NCBI GenBank assembly: GCA_034509425.1
Contig: JAVTVJ010000072.1
Coordinates: 6,600,501 to 6,664,500 of the forward strand
Reading direction: 5' to 3'
Origin: Eopsaltria australis
Taxonomy: Eukaryota > Chordata > Aves > Passeriformes > Petroicidae
Length of the DNA: 64,000 nt
Position 1 is the first letter of the stretch; the number at the start of each line of letters is the position of its first letter. Of this stretch, positions 1-12,193 are shown in pieces. A program made the translations under genes and the position numbers. The notes beneath the pieces are model-generated. The model was not told where the DNA came from and did not search any database. It saw nothing but the letters and a program-made list of their open reading frames with translations.

Positions 1-1601
1 AAAAAGAGCTGTTGCCTTTCACAGCTAATCACTTTCAAGAAGCAGGAACACCTCTTCATTTCCACTTAGGATCTTCATCCGGGGGTTAATTCCTCCCTTT
101 CTGCTAGACTAAAGTGTTGACCTGGTGAGTGCGTGGGATCAGTGCAGTGTCTTAGTCTCCCTGTATTGCCCAGCTTGAGTTTTAGCACATTGTGGTCATT
201 CCTGCCTTCCAGGAATGAGGCTGACTGCAGAAAAGCTGATGGGAAAACAGTGCTTTCTGCTGAGATAAAATAATTTAAATCACTACAGAATATGGTCAGA
301 GAAAGTAGATATTGAGTCATCACTTCCCCCCCCCACCTTTCTCAGTGTATGTACCATGGTATAGCCAGTACCCAGCAGCGCATAAGTGTGTGGAAAAGCA
401 AGTTTCAGCAAAAAGGTTGAAGCTGGTCTCTGGGCAGCAGCAGCAACATAGTTGAGACCACTGACTTTACTCTGGGGAGTTATTTCAATATGTTGGTTCC
501 GACAGGTGGGAATGAACTGTCAGAGACTAGACTTCTGTTAGCAGCAGCATTAGCCTGTACTCTAATATCATCCACTTTTGAAAAATAAATGGAGATATGG
601 TGTGAAACAGCAGTAGCAGACTGGCATTTTTATCTTGTTCTCATTTTCCACACTTGCCCTCAGCAGTGGAGATACCTTTGCATCATTCCCTGTTGGAGAG
701 TGACCTATTAATACCAGTCCCTTTGGAGCTGTGAAAGCAATTATGTAGTGCCAATCCCAAAGAAATGACCTTCCAGAAGCAGTTACATCTTTCATGGAGT
801 CCTACTCTTCTACAGATCACAGACAAATGTCAAAAGAGGGTTTGTTAAGAAGCAGTTTGTGGTCGTGGTGTAAGAAGTGATGTGCCTTTGGCTTGCGAGG
901 GACTTTGCTGTTGCTGATCAGGGGTACCAGAGACCACTCAGGACAGTGTTAGAGCTCACTCAGAGCTACAGTTTTTGTGCAGAGGCTGTTGGCAAAATGT
1001 TGGGGTGTTTTGGAAGGGGGGCAGGATGAAATGAACATGTGGAAAGTTTCCTTCTTTGGCTTGCTTCTAACACTGGACTTGGAAAAGGGGTCTTCTCTGC
1101 AAGCAGGTTATATCAATGCATTTGCTGGTGTTGATGGCAAAGGGGGCACTGTGTCAGGAAGGATTACTCAGCTCCTTCCATGAACCGGTATTGCAGGACC
1201 TTACGAAAGATCCTCTGTCCCAAAACCTGTGTCGTGGCTGTTCTGTACAGTGAGTGTGCTTGTGAAAGCAAACTTCTTAGTAAGGAGTAGCTTTCTTAGG
1301 CATTTCTAAGTGGAAATCTGTGATGTCAAAATCTATTCATAAACTAGAAATAATAGCAATCTGTGCCAGCTTCGAAGTCTATTTTATGTCACCTGGGGTA
1401 AAACTGGTGCTTATAGGAAGGGGAAGAAGTCTAAGATCTCTTGTCAAAGGTTACTACTAGTTGGACAGCAGGAGATAAAAGGGTTTTGAGGAAGAGCTGC
1501 CTGTGAGAAATAAGTCATTGGAAATTAATCCTCTTTCCTTCACAGCTTGGAGGCTGCTGTTTGAGTTCTCACTTACCTCCTTTGTTTTCTTTGCTTTCTA
1601 G
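1..1601 (+). other. ARPC2 intron at the left window edge
   Basis: I find no exon here matching the missing N-terminal residues of ARPC2. The only long frames are short and unrelated. A C-rich run lies near 325-336. The remaining ARPC2 introns (1637-2595, 2709-4728, 4775-5377, 6085-8355, 8483-9842, 9944-10302, 10404-11177) also show nothing recognisable beyond the TG repeat listed separately. Confidence 0.7.
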
Positions 1602-4600
1602 AAATAAACCAGAGGCAGTAGAAGTAACATTTGCAGGTAAGCTCCACAGCTCTCTTGACTTCTCTGAACAAAGGGCTGGCTTGAACAGTCTGCCCACACC
1701 ACTGGACAGGGGTGATGTGGAGATTCTGCAGTATCCCCAGAACTGGGGCTTTATTGGCTGCCCCACTATCTCTCTGTCTGTCTGCCTTCTCTGGGACTTC
1801 CTTAGAGCATTGAGTTCAGTGGTGGCAGTGCTTTAGTGTGTGCCTGCTACACAGCTCTTCTCTTTTACCTCATCTGTTCTCCAGTCCTGCCCTTGGTGCT
1901 ACTTGTTATGAGGTCTTTAGCAGCCTGGGGTTTGGGTTGTTAGGAAGCTGACTTAGCAAAATGGATTCATCACCTCAAGTTTGCTCTTCAGGAAGAGAAA
2001 TGCCAAGGAAGTTCAAGCACTCATTCAGCAACTGATTTTTTGCTTCTGTTATCAGGAATCTCTGCAAGCTGCAAAACTCCATGGGGAGGTGGAGCTTGCT
2101 AGGTAGCTGGAGGATTGCCTTTCCCTGCCTCCTGCTCTCCCTGCCCGTTCTGCAATGAAGTAGAAGCTATCACAGCAGGCAGTAGCTGAGCTGCCTTTGC
2201 TGGCAGAGAGGTTTTCTCCTCCAGGCTGCAGCTCTGGCCTGGTAGGCATGTCAGTCACTTTCTGTGCTGGCCATCCAGAAGGCTCCTGTCTCTGCATGTT
2301 TGTATCCTTGTGCATTGAGCACAAGTGGATTTGCCAGGAATGCTAAATGGCACTAGACTGAAGCTTTCTGTGATGGACAGGTGTCAATATTGTTTCAGCC
2401 CTGTGAACGATAGCAGGTCTCCCTACATGATATTACCAGTTTCCTTAATTGTGGGTTTCTCTCTTGCTGTGTGTATGAGGGCTGGGGCAAGAGGAGCAGT
2501 GTCGCTTTATGCAGTTACTAGAACGTGTAGGGAAAACCTTCCTCAGAAATAGGAGCTGGCTCCTGTTCTTCACATTTCTCTTGCTTGCTTCTTAGACTTT
2601 GATGGAGTCCTTTACCATATTTCAAACCCCAATGGAGACAAGACAAAAGTGATGGTCAGTATTTCTCTGAAATTCTACAAGGAACTCCAGGAACACGGTG
2701 CTGATGAGGTGAGTAAGCATCTCCAGGTCTTCTGCCTACAAATACTGTGTTGGCAATGCCCTTGTGATATTGATGGATCTAACATCTGACCCTCAGAGAA
2801 TCATCTGTGCTCCCATCTCACACTGGTTAAAGGAGCCAGCCAGGCTCCAGCTGTGCCAACCAGGAGTCCCACTTTACTGAAAGACAAGGGCAAGTGTATT
2901 CATGCTCTCCCGTGAAGAAGTAGTGATCTTGTATGACCCTGCAGCTTGAAAGGCAGAAGGCACCACTAATTTTGCAAGTCCAAAGCGAAGCCTGACCATA
3001 TAGAAATAGTTTCCCTGAGTGATGTATTGAGCCTACAAGTAAAGGAAGGTACCAAGACAGATCTGTGGTGCTTCTCTTCTGACTCCTAACCGCACTTGAG
3101 AGCAAGTGCTGGGCTCCTACTGTATTTGCAGACTTTGGTCTGCAGACTGGTTCCCTTTTCACTGCTGCTGTGTGAAGTTGTGGGCTCAGTTCCTGTTGAC
3201 TGGGCCCTGTGGCTGCTGAGCACCTTTTATGGTAGAAAGAAGGAGCCTCTCTGAGCTGTGGTTGGATAGCAAGGCAGGAAGTGTGACTCAGGAACTGAGT
3301 CAGTTTTCAAATCGCCGCATGGTAGTGAATGGCGTTCACCCAGGACTTTGCAGTAGGCTTTTGCCTCTGAGTGTCTGTTCTTGGAAGGAAACAAGGAAAC
3401 TGCTCCATCAGTTTGCTGTGAGTCTGGTGAGAAATGGGTGATTTGAACCCAAAGCAAATTCCTGTGAATTGCCGTAAGACCCACCTAGGTCAGAAGAGGT
3501 ATGATTGAGTGTCCTGATTTCCTGGTTCCTGAATGCAGAGCTTTCCAGGAGCAGCATTGTCTGCTACTGAAGGCACTGCTGCTGGCATGAGGAGTGTCAA
3601 GCAGCCCAAATGGTGGAGCCTTTCCAGGATGTTTAGTGAGGATCAGTGCAGAGTGTGATCTTAAGAGAACCCCTGTGGTGGGTGAGTGGCTGTCAGCACT
3701 GTGCACCAGCAGCCATTGTGGTAGTAGTGGAAGGCAACTTCCTGTAAACTTTCAGAGGAAAATGGGATCTGTGCAGGACTGCCTTGGAAGTGCTGACTAA
3801 AAAGAAATTACATTTTTCAATCTCCTGTTGTCATAATGTTGCTTTCTGTACTTCCCTGCAGACAATGTTTCTTGTTTCTGCTCTGTCTTTGGTGAAACCC
3901 CACTGTGAGGAATGCAGAGTGGGGTTCCTGCTAAGGCAGGACATCTTCCTGCGCTGCTGCAGGCAGGCTCTCTGCTGAGAGGAAGTTTTGGCATGCAGAG
4001 AGTCTGTGTATCCTTTCCACGTGGTAGGTGGTGTCATCCCAGGAGGGCCAGTTCTGCCACAGCATTGTTATGTTCTTCTCTCTGAAATACCTCCTGTTCC
4101 CAGCCCCCTCATTGACACAGAGCTATGGCTCAGTTGGAAATTGCCATTGATGTAAAATTCACCAGTAATTATGTTTGAAAAAAGGTTTTTGCTGTACTGT
4201 AGGCGGTTCTGCTTCTGGGAGGCATCCAAGCTGCCTGGCAGTCTCCTCTCGATCCCCATCTGTCCGTGCAATAGGCTGACAGTGTGTGATCACCAGGCCG
4301 TGGTGTGCTCTGAACTTGCCATCCTGTGAGCAGAGGGACCGGGCACACTTTGCATCTGCCTTTGAATGGAAGGAAAAGTGGTAGCCCTCAGATCTGTTGT
4401 GTCAGGCTCTGCTGATAGTTCTGCTTTGAAGGTATGAGCTATAAGGCTTTTTCCCACACAAATCCGACTAGCAAGAGCTTGAAAAAGTTCCAGTTTTGAG
4501 TCCTCTCCTACAGTATGTCCCCTGTCAGTAGAGTTCAGGGAGCCCTTCCTAGAGGAGGAACAGCCAATAGTACTAGAAGTTGATGACTTAATATTTGTCT

Positions 4601-4794
4601 AAGTTCTCTTAGACTAGAGGAAGCAGGTTCTGTAATTTGATACTTCTGAAAGAAGAGCAAACATGGCCTAGGCTGTGCAGGGGGAAGTCCTGATAGCTTG
4701 TGCTCTCAATGTTTAATTTCTTTTCTAGGTATTGAAGAAAGTCTATGGAAGCTACTTGGTAAATCCTGAATCAGGTAACCCTGCAATAACATTC

Positions 4795-4830
<36 letters not shown>

Positions 4831-7800
4831 AATGCAGTTCCAAAATTACTGAAGTCACCTGAGAAATGCTCATATGAAGGCTGCACTTGAAGAGCATCTG
4901 AGGCTCTCTATACAATGAATGGCAATTTTAAATTGCCGATTTAAAAAGTGGCTCAGACACTTCAGGGATGAAGTAGCTTGCAGCACAAGCTGTAATTCTT
5001 TATGCAGTCCTCCTCCAGGAAGCCTCTGTTCCTCACGGTTGGGGTCTTTGTTCTTCTCAGAGATGCTTTGTAAGACACAGGAAAACCATGGTTACCTGTG
5101 ACAACATCTCTTCCTACTCACTGCAAAAACTTGGGAGCAGTTCAGCCAGCACGTGTGTCTGGGAGCTTGGGAAGGAGCCCCAGGAACGTTGCCATGGCCA
5201 CACGCCGAGTTCAGGCATTGCTTTTGGCAAGTGCTTGGAGTGGGAAGAACTCACCCCTGGAGCTTTTGGGAGGATTTAAGGCAAAAGTGGCACTGTAGAT
5301 GTCTCTTCAAAGGAAATGTCTCTGCTTTCATTAAGGCCCTATGTGAATTATTAAGGGTAGTGGCTATCCCTTCCCAGGTTACAATGTCTCTTTGCTCTAC
5401 GACCTGGAGAACCTTCCTGCAGACAAAGATGCCATTGTGCACCAAGCCGGCATGTTGAAGCGCAACTGCTTTGCTTCAGTCTTTGAGAAGTATTTCAAAT
5501 TCCAGGAAGAGGGCAAAGAAGGAGAAAAAAGAGCAGTCATCCACTACAGGGACGATGAGACAATGTAAGTGTTCAGACCAAACAGCATGGGTGTTGGACA
5601 GTGGTCAGTAGTCCGCTCCTGCACACAGCTGTAGGTTTCGGTGGAAAATCAGGAAATCCTACTGCTCCGTGCTTTGGCAGCGTAATAAGGGCCTGTCCTA
5701 GGCTGCCACAAGTATCCCATGAGGGTAATGCCTATGCCTTGGGCTGCTGGGGTGTTACACAAGTCTCTGTTAGTGGCAGCACTTGTGGCTGCATGCAGGG
5801 GAGGAACTGGCCACTCCCAACAGAAATGTTTTGCTCCCTGTAAATACTGTCTCAAGGGAGGGGAAATTTTCAGCAGCCAGGCCTGTGAATGGCTGTTGTA
5901 TCTACTTAACCTTGTCACACAGTTGCTTCCTCGTCCAGTTGAACTTCTTAGCTCCGGTTCACAGCTGGGTTCTCTCTCTCCCACCTGCAGGTATGTTGAG
6001 GCAAAGAAGGACCGTGTCACAGTTGTGTTCAGCACGGTATTTAAGGACGATGATGACGTGGTGATCGGAAAGGTGTTTATGCAGGTATGGAAACTGAATT
6101 ACAGGGAAGGGGTCTGGTCCTCAATTCAGATGCCTGCTTGCTTGAAGCAGCATTGCCAAATAAGCTGCTGAAGTGAGCCTAAAGGCGGTTTAACACATGT
6201 AAATGCTTTGCTCTATGCTGCACTGGGATGGAAGAACATGCTAATAGGCATAGACAGTGTATTTTCCTGGCTCTTGCATTGGCATCTGTATTATCAATAG
6301 TCTTGCTCATTTGGACAATCAAGCGTATTATGTGTTACAGATGAGAAACACCACAGTGAATACTTCAGTCCCCAAACTGAGGCCCTGTACTGTGGGTAGC
6401 TATGGTGTAGGGATCATGAGCCAGCTGAGGAGCTGAGCATGTTGAGGAGGATGTAAAGCGAGAGGAAGGATGAGACAATGTCATGCCATGCATGAGTAGG
6501 AGCTGAGAGTGGTCTTCACCTTGAAGTTTCTTCCTGCTAATGCTCAAATGCTGCAGAAACATTCAGCAGCTCAGTGTGACAGCTCTCAAATTTGAGCTTT
6601 TTAGAGCTATGAATATACAGAATTTGTGGGCTCGAACATAACGCCAGTTATGGACCGGGCTCAGCTGAGTCTGGATTCAGCTACCTTTTGCAATTGCTGT
6701 TTAGCTGGGAAGCATTGAGAGACTTGTAGTAAACACTTTGCATGTCTGTGACTGATTGTGTGCAGCCTGGGGAGAATGAGACATCTGTGTGCAGCTGGGG
6801 AGGCTCAGTGCTTGCTGGTACCTGTGTTTATCTGTGCCACTGGCCCCCCTCACTCATCTGCTGAAGCTCCTGGGGAGCCAGCCTCCTGTGTGGGCATGGC
6901 CATGGAGTAGGGCCTGCAGGGTGTTCAGGGAGCTTTAACCCACCCATTCAAGAGTGCCAGGGCATGCTGCTGACAGGCTCATGGACAGCAAGTTACTGGC
7001 CCAGTTTGCTGGAGACCAGTTTACCTATGTTGGGTGTCATCAGAAGAGGGTCTGTTGCAATGGAAGTCTTCACAGCTCTGATCGCTGTGTTCATTAGCTA
7101 CAGACAGGGCATCTGCTCTGGCTTTGAGGTTTTCCCCCACCAAGCATATCCCTCAGCTTGGAATTCAGCTTTTAAAATGGGAAGGGAGGCATGATGTGAA
7201 CAAAATGGGGTTAGTGAGGCTCCTGGGGAGATGGCAGTGCTTCAAGGCAGCAGCTGTCCCGGAGTCTCCATGTCCCGAATTCTTGGTTTTTGCAACAGCA
7301 AACCCTGCCTCTGCCCAGCCACAGGAATTTTCACTCTGAGTCACACTGGCTCTTTCCCTCCAGCTATTGCTCTTGCATAACGCAGCTGGGCATGGTGTCT
7401 GCTCATCTGGGCTCTCATGGAGAAAATGTGACCATTAACTAACCAGTGAAGCCATTTGAACCATTTAACCCTCTGGCATAAGCAGGCAGAAGTGCAAGCT
7501 AAGCATTTCATTAAGGAAACCCCAGTGATCTACTCTAAAAGGGACATGGATGCCCCTGCCTTTCCCAGGGGAAACTGTGCTCAGAGGAGAGGCCAAGGGG
7601 CAGCTGATAATGTATAGGTTGGGATGGAGGTCAGTGAGGCAGAGGGAAGACTGCCCTGCCTTGGGGCAGGAGAATGGTCTCTGGACATTCCCAGCCCCAC
7701 ATAGAGATGGTCCTTACAGTTCCTGAAATGCAGAGCCAGTTAATTTCCTGTGAGGTGGGGGTTGTGCTGCTGTGAGGGGTGGGGGAAGGGATCTCCCTGC

Positions 7801-10800
7801 CTGAAGGTATTGTTTCAAGGTGTAGGGAAGCATTAAGAGGAGCAGGCTTCACAAAAGGCTTCAAACACCCAGATGCCTCTTGATGCCTGGGAGACTCCTG
7901 GAGGGAGATGGTTTCTCAAATGGCAGAACCTTTACACTAGGTGTGATGGAGACCTTGCAGCTCTTCCTGAGAATTCCTGTTCCTCTGGGGTGATGGGCAC
8001 TGCCCACTTGCACTGGAAGCATTAAAGTTCCAGCAGGAGCTGCCCTGTCTCATGTGCTTGCTCACACTGGGATGTGCCTTCCACAAAACACCCATGGCAG
8101 GGGTGTGACACACTGAAAGCCACCCCAGCTGAGGGGCTGCACTGCAGTCATGTATAAACCCAGGAAGGCCATGTATTTTGGGCTGGTTTTGCTGGGAAAA
8201 AGGGTTACTTTCTGGGTGTTTGCCCTGATGAACTCTATCCATTCAGGGAAAGCTGGGCAACCTTTTGCTCTTTGGGAGTGAGGAAATCCCATTTGCTTTC
8301 CCAGCATGTTGCTGAAGGGTTGCAGTGGGAATCACCTTCACTTTGTCTTGTTCAGGAGTTCAAGGAGGGTCGCCGGGCCAGTCACACAGCCCCACAGGTG
8401 CTCTTCAGCCACAGGGAGCCACCCTTGGAGCTGAAAGACACGGACGCAGCCGTTGGTGATAATATTGGCTACATCACCTTTGGTAAGCAGGCAGCCCTGA
8501 GGCTTGGGGGTTCTTGGGGAGGAGAGAGATTCCTTCTGCTGCATGAAAAACAGAAAGGAATTTACCTTCCTTGAGTATTGAGGTGGGTTGTTGAGGACTG
8601 CAGGGACTCTGGGGTTGTGTACTGTCTTGTGTGCTGCCTTCGGAGTGTCCCTTTTCTGTACCAGGTCACCTCAGCTCTGCTGTGGGTAAGAAGATGTGGA
8701 AGTGGACAGTGAACTGTTTAGTGTCTGCCTACAAAATAAGTTCAGTATTTGAAAGCAAAGGGAAGAGTGGCTTTGCTGTGATACTGTGGAAACTGGAGGT
8801 TTCTTGTGAAAGTTTTCATGCAGCTTGTACTTGTAGGTTGTTCAGCTGCAGGGAGCTGTGCAGTGCTTGATCAGCAGAGACAGCCAGAGAGCAGCATCAG
8901 GGCAGCACATTCTGCTTCTCCAGCTCTGCCTCTTGCTCTGGGCCAAACACTGATGAGCCACTTTCCCCTGCTGCAGAGGTGGTGGCCAGCAGAGCCATGA
9001 CTTCCCCCTGGGTAGCAGTGTTGAGAAGTCTAAACCCTGCCCTGTTCAAAGGGATAGGTCTCTTCCAGATGGTTGGGTGTGTTACTAGGCTTCCAGCATT
9101 CCTGTAGTTCAGAGCTCTGGGATGGAGTACAGACACTGCAGGGAAAGGTGAAGGTAGCATTGCCTTCCTCCTGTGCTGGGAATGGTGCCTTGAGGCCTGG
9201 GCAGCTGTCAGCTGTGGAAAGAAGAGGTCTGGGATGGCACATACTTTGTTCTTGTTGAGACTAAATTTCCCAGTTATCTGATCTGACAGTCTCAGGTGAG
9301 ATCATCACCCAAACAAAATGTTCTTTTAGCCCTTGGATCTGGGACACCTAACAGAGCACCAGCTTATGGAAAGAGCAAGCTACCTGCCTGCATCCAAGTC
9401 TGCCTATGTTACAGGGCTGGCAAGCTGCCAGGCAAAGATCCATAACCAATTTCAAGACCCCAGGGCAGACTGAATCTTGAAACTGGTTGAGCAGCCTGGG
9501 CGCCCTAGTCTGCCTCCCAGCTTGCTCCTCCAATTGCATCTCCCAAGCTCTGATACAGCATCATGCTGTAGTTTCCTACAGTGCCATTGTTCCTGGGCAC
9601 CTGGCCTTGCCTGAATCCTGTAGAGTGCACAGGCTGCTGTGGGAAACATGGAAAAGTGCTCTTAAGCCTTGCATTTAAAATCACAAGTGCTGCCTAATCT
9701 TGGTATGTGTCGAGTAAAGGGCTCTTTATAGACAGGAAGGCAGGGATTCAACACAGCACACCCTGAAGCCTCCAGCATCGATCCTTAAGGCTTTGCACAG
9801 CCTCAGGAGGTACTAATGGTCTGTGTTGGCCTCTTCTTCCAGTGCTGTTCCCCCGTCACACCAATGCTGCAGCCAGAGACAACACCATAAACCTGATCCA
9901 CACATTCCGGGACTACCTGCACTATCACATCAAGTGCTCGAAGGTAGGAGGGCCCGGGGATACTGGGTGACTTCAGCCACCCATCCAACCTGGGTGCTGA
10001 AGGGGAGAAGCAGAGGACAGGGGTGCCCCTTGAGAACTTGTTAGAGTCTGCCACTGCCCTTCCCAGTCATGCAGGGTGGGCAAGTGATGCATCATTGCCT
10101 TCTCCCTGCTCTTGGACACAAGGCTGTTTTCCTTCCATTCTAGCAGTAAGTAGGAATTTTCCCTTTTGTGTCTGGTTTGTTTCCTTTCTGAGAACAGAAA
10201 TGAGGGTAATTGTTCACAGTGACCTGGCTTTGACATGTGCTGAAATCTCAGCTCTGAAGACATGATCCTGACATGTCCCCATTTTGTCCTAATGAAACAC
10301 AGGCCTATATTCACACGCGTATGAGGGCGAAAACGTCAGATTTCCTCAAGGTGCTCAACCGTGCCCGTCCAGATGCAGAGAAGAAAGAAATGAAAACAAT
10401 CACGTGAGTAGCAAAGCGGAGCCTGGCTCTCTGGGCTTCTCTGCCAGCCACAGGCTTGGTCTTGCTCAGTTTGGCAGACTGCAGTCCAGGGCAGGCTGGG
10501 CTGCCATGGGGGTGACCCACAGCTTACTGCCTCATGTGCTGTGAGGAGCTGGGTCTGAGGTAAAACCCTGTGCTGGCAGATCCTTCACAAAAGGCTGATA
10601 CAGGGCCTTGCAAGCCCTGGTGTCTCCATTTCCCCCCTCCTCCCCCTCCCCCAAGCCCTTGGTGGAATTCCTGGGGCTTTTTCCCTGTTATATTAGAGCT
10701 GCTCTGCGGGCAGCTCCAGCTCATGGCAGGGAGAGGAGCCAAGTCCTTTCTTGGGGTTTGTGGGCACTGGACCAGTTCTTGCTGCCCAGTGTGTCTGCAA

Positions 10801-11202
10801 CTCCTCAGTTACTGGCTGCCCGTGGGGTGGTTGGGGCCAGGCCACCATTCTGACTGGCTCCCTCTTGTGAACCAGCAGCCCACAGTGAAGTGGATGGAGG
10901 AGAGCAGTTGTGTGAATGTTTCGCTCAGATCCCTTACCTTCTGCTTATCCCAGAGCCCCTTGGTGTCCCTTTTTTCTGTTTGTCCTGTCATGTCCCCTTC
11001 CCATTCTGCTTTGGGGCAGGAGGGTTGTCCCCTCAGCAGAAAGGGACCCCCTCCCCACAGCCCTGTGAGCTCCAACGCAGCAGTGCCTGCCTGGCTTCGA
11101 GAGCTTGGCTATATGTGCCCCAACACAAGCCCCACTGCCCCCTGGGGCTGTGCTGACCCCTCTCTGCATCCTTTCAGGGGGAAGACGTTCACAACCCGTT
11201 AA
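1602..11202 (+). CDS. ARPC2: ARPC2, Arp2/3 complex subunit 2 (p34-Arc), 5'-partial
   Basis: The product is the p34 subunit of the Arp2/3 complex, which with ARPC4 forms the core that binds the mother actin filament and nucleates branches in the cytosol. Coding exons seen: 1602-1636, 2596-2708, 4729-4774, 5378-5564, 5991-6084, 8356-8482, 9843-9943, 10303-10403 and 11178-11202 (stop TAA 11200-11202). All have GT-AG borders and matching phases. The joined frame starts at [15 protein letters not shown], runs through [16 protein letters not shown] and ends KTITGKTFTTR, nearly identical to the human protein. The family length is 300 residues; about the first 25 are absent, so the 5' exon(s) lie left of base 1. 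The gene ends tail-to-tail with AAMP. A 46-nt exon (4729-4774) is followed closely by a TG repeat. Identity is certain; exon edges are very likely right. Confidence 0.97.
4797..4826. repeat. (TG)15 microsatellite in ARPC2 intron
   Basis: A pure TG dinucleotide run of 15 units begins 22 nt after the 5' splice site of the 46-nt ARPC2 exon. In the transcript it becomes a UG repeat. Confidence 0.97.
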
Positions 11203-11620
11203 CACCGGGTCACTGAGGCTGCCGTGGAGGATGAAGGTTGGGGCACTTGCTACCCGATAATCGTAGCTTTTAATGTTGCACCTCTGTGGGCTCATAAGGA
11301 ATTCAAGCAATCGGGGTCTGTTTGTACGACAGTTGGGGGAGTAATCTGCAGAAATGAGCTGTGCTTGCGAGGACTCGATCGTTTCAAGAAACAAAACTTT
11401 AATTCCAGTTTGATTGACTTAAATTCTTTTCTTTTTTAATTTTTTTTTCTTTTCAAGCTGTTTCGCTTTGCAATACGTTACCAGAAATAAGTTGCAGTAT
11501 TTCTTATGAGAATAATGCAATATTAACTTGTTTTCTTCTGAGTATTTGAGTTCAAAACTCCTGTATCTGAAGAAATACTGTTGGGGTTCATTAATAAAGA
11601 TCTTTCTATCTTAAAGGGTT
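11203..11620 (+). terminator. ARPC2: ARPC2 3' UTR and poly(A) signal
   Basis: The untranslated tail is AT-rich compared with its surroundings and holds a T-rich run near 11438-11455. A canonical AATAAA at 11593-11598 marks the probable cleavage site near 11615. Confidence 0.85.
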
Positions 11621-12000
11621 GTGGGGCTTTGGCTTGTCAATGCACGTGACCTTGCCCTGGAAGAGGTGTTTAGAGTCACACCCCCAAGGGAGATAATTCG
11701 TGTATTGTGGAACATACGACTTCTGGTGAACTTAGAGGTGCAGTACCCCAATCTGGGAATTGCCTGTTCTGTTAAAGAACTCCTGGACTGTACAGAGCAG
11801 GATTCTCCTACCTTCAGCTAGCAACCTGCACCCTTCCCTCCTATCCTGATCCCCTCATTCACACTAGCAGGGAGAGCTAGGATAGGAGTCTCTGCCACCG
11901 ATCCTCAGGCCGTGGTTGGATGCTGGGGAGATCCCTGAAGAGGGAGCACAGCTCCCCAGATCCTCTTCCCCCCAACAAGCAGAGTAGATGGCATCCAGTT
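11621..12000. other. ARPC2-AAMP tail-to-tail spacer, no gene
   Basis: About 0.4 kb separates the ARPC2 poly(A) signal from the AAMP 3' end. In mammals the intronless receptor gene GPBAR1 lies in this interval. No seven-helix reading frame is present here on either strand. Confidence 0.8.
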
Positions 12001-12193
12001 AAGTGAAATAATTTATATAATTAAAGACATCTTCATACAAAACCCCTAGCTTGGCCCCTAGATGGTGAGGGCAAAGCAGGGCAGGCTGGAAAATTACAAA
12101 GCACGCACTGGAGAAGGGTGGTGAAACCATGTCCCTCGTCCCTCTGTACACAAGGCGTGGGGCAGCGCCGGGACTCCATCCCTTGACACAGTT
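12001..12193 (-). terminator. AAMP: AAMP 3' UTR with variant poly(A) signal
   Basis: No AATAAA is seen on the minus strand here. TATAAA (plus-strand TTTATA 12012-12017) inside an AT-rich patch is the best candidate signal, giving a short 3' UTR of about 190 nt. This is tentative. Confidence 0.4.
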
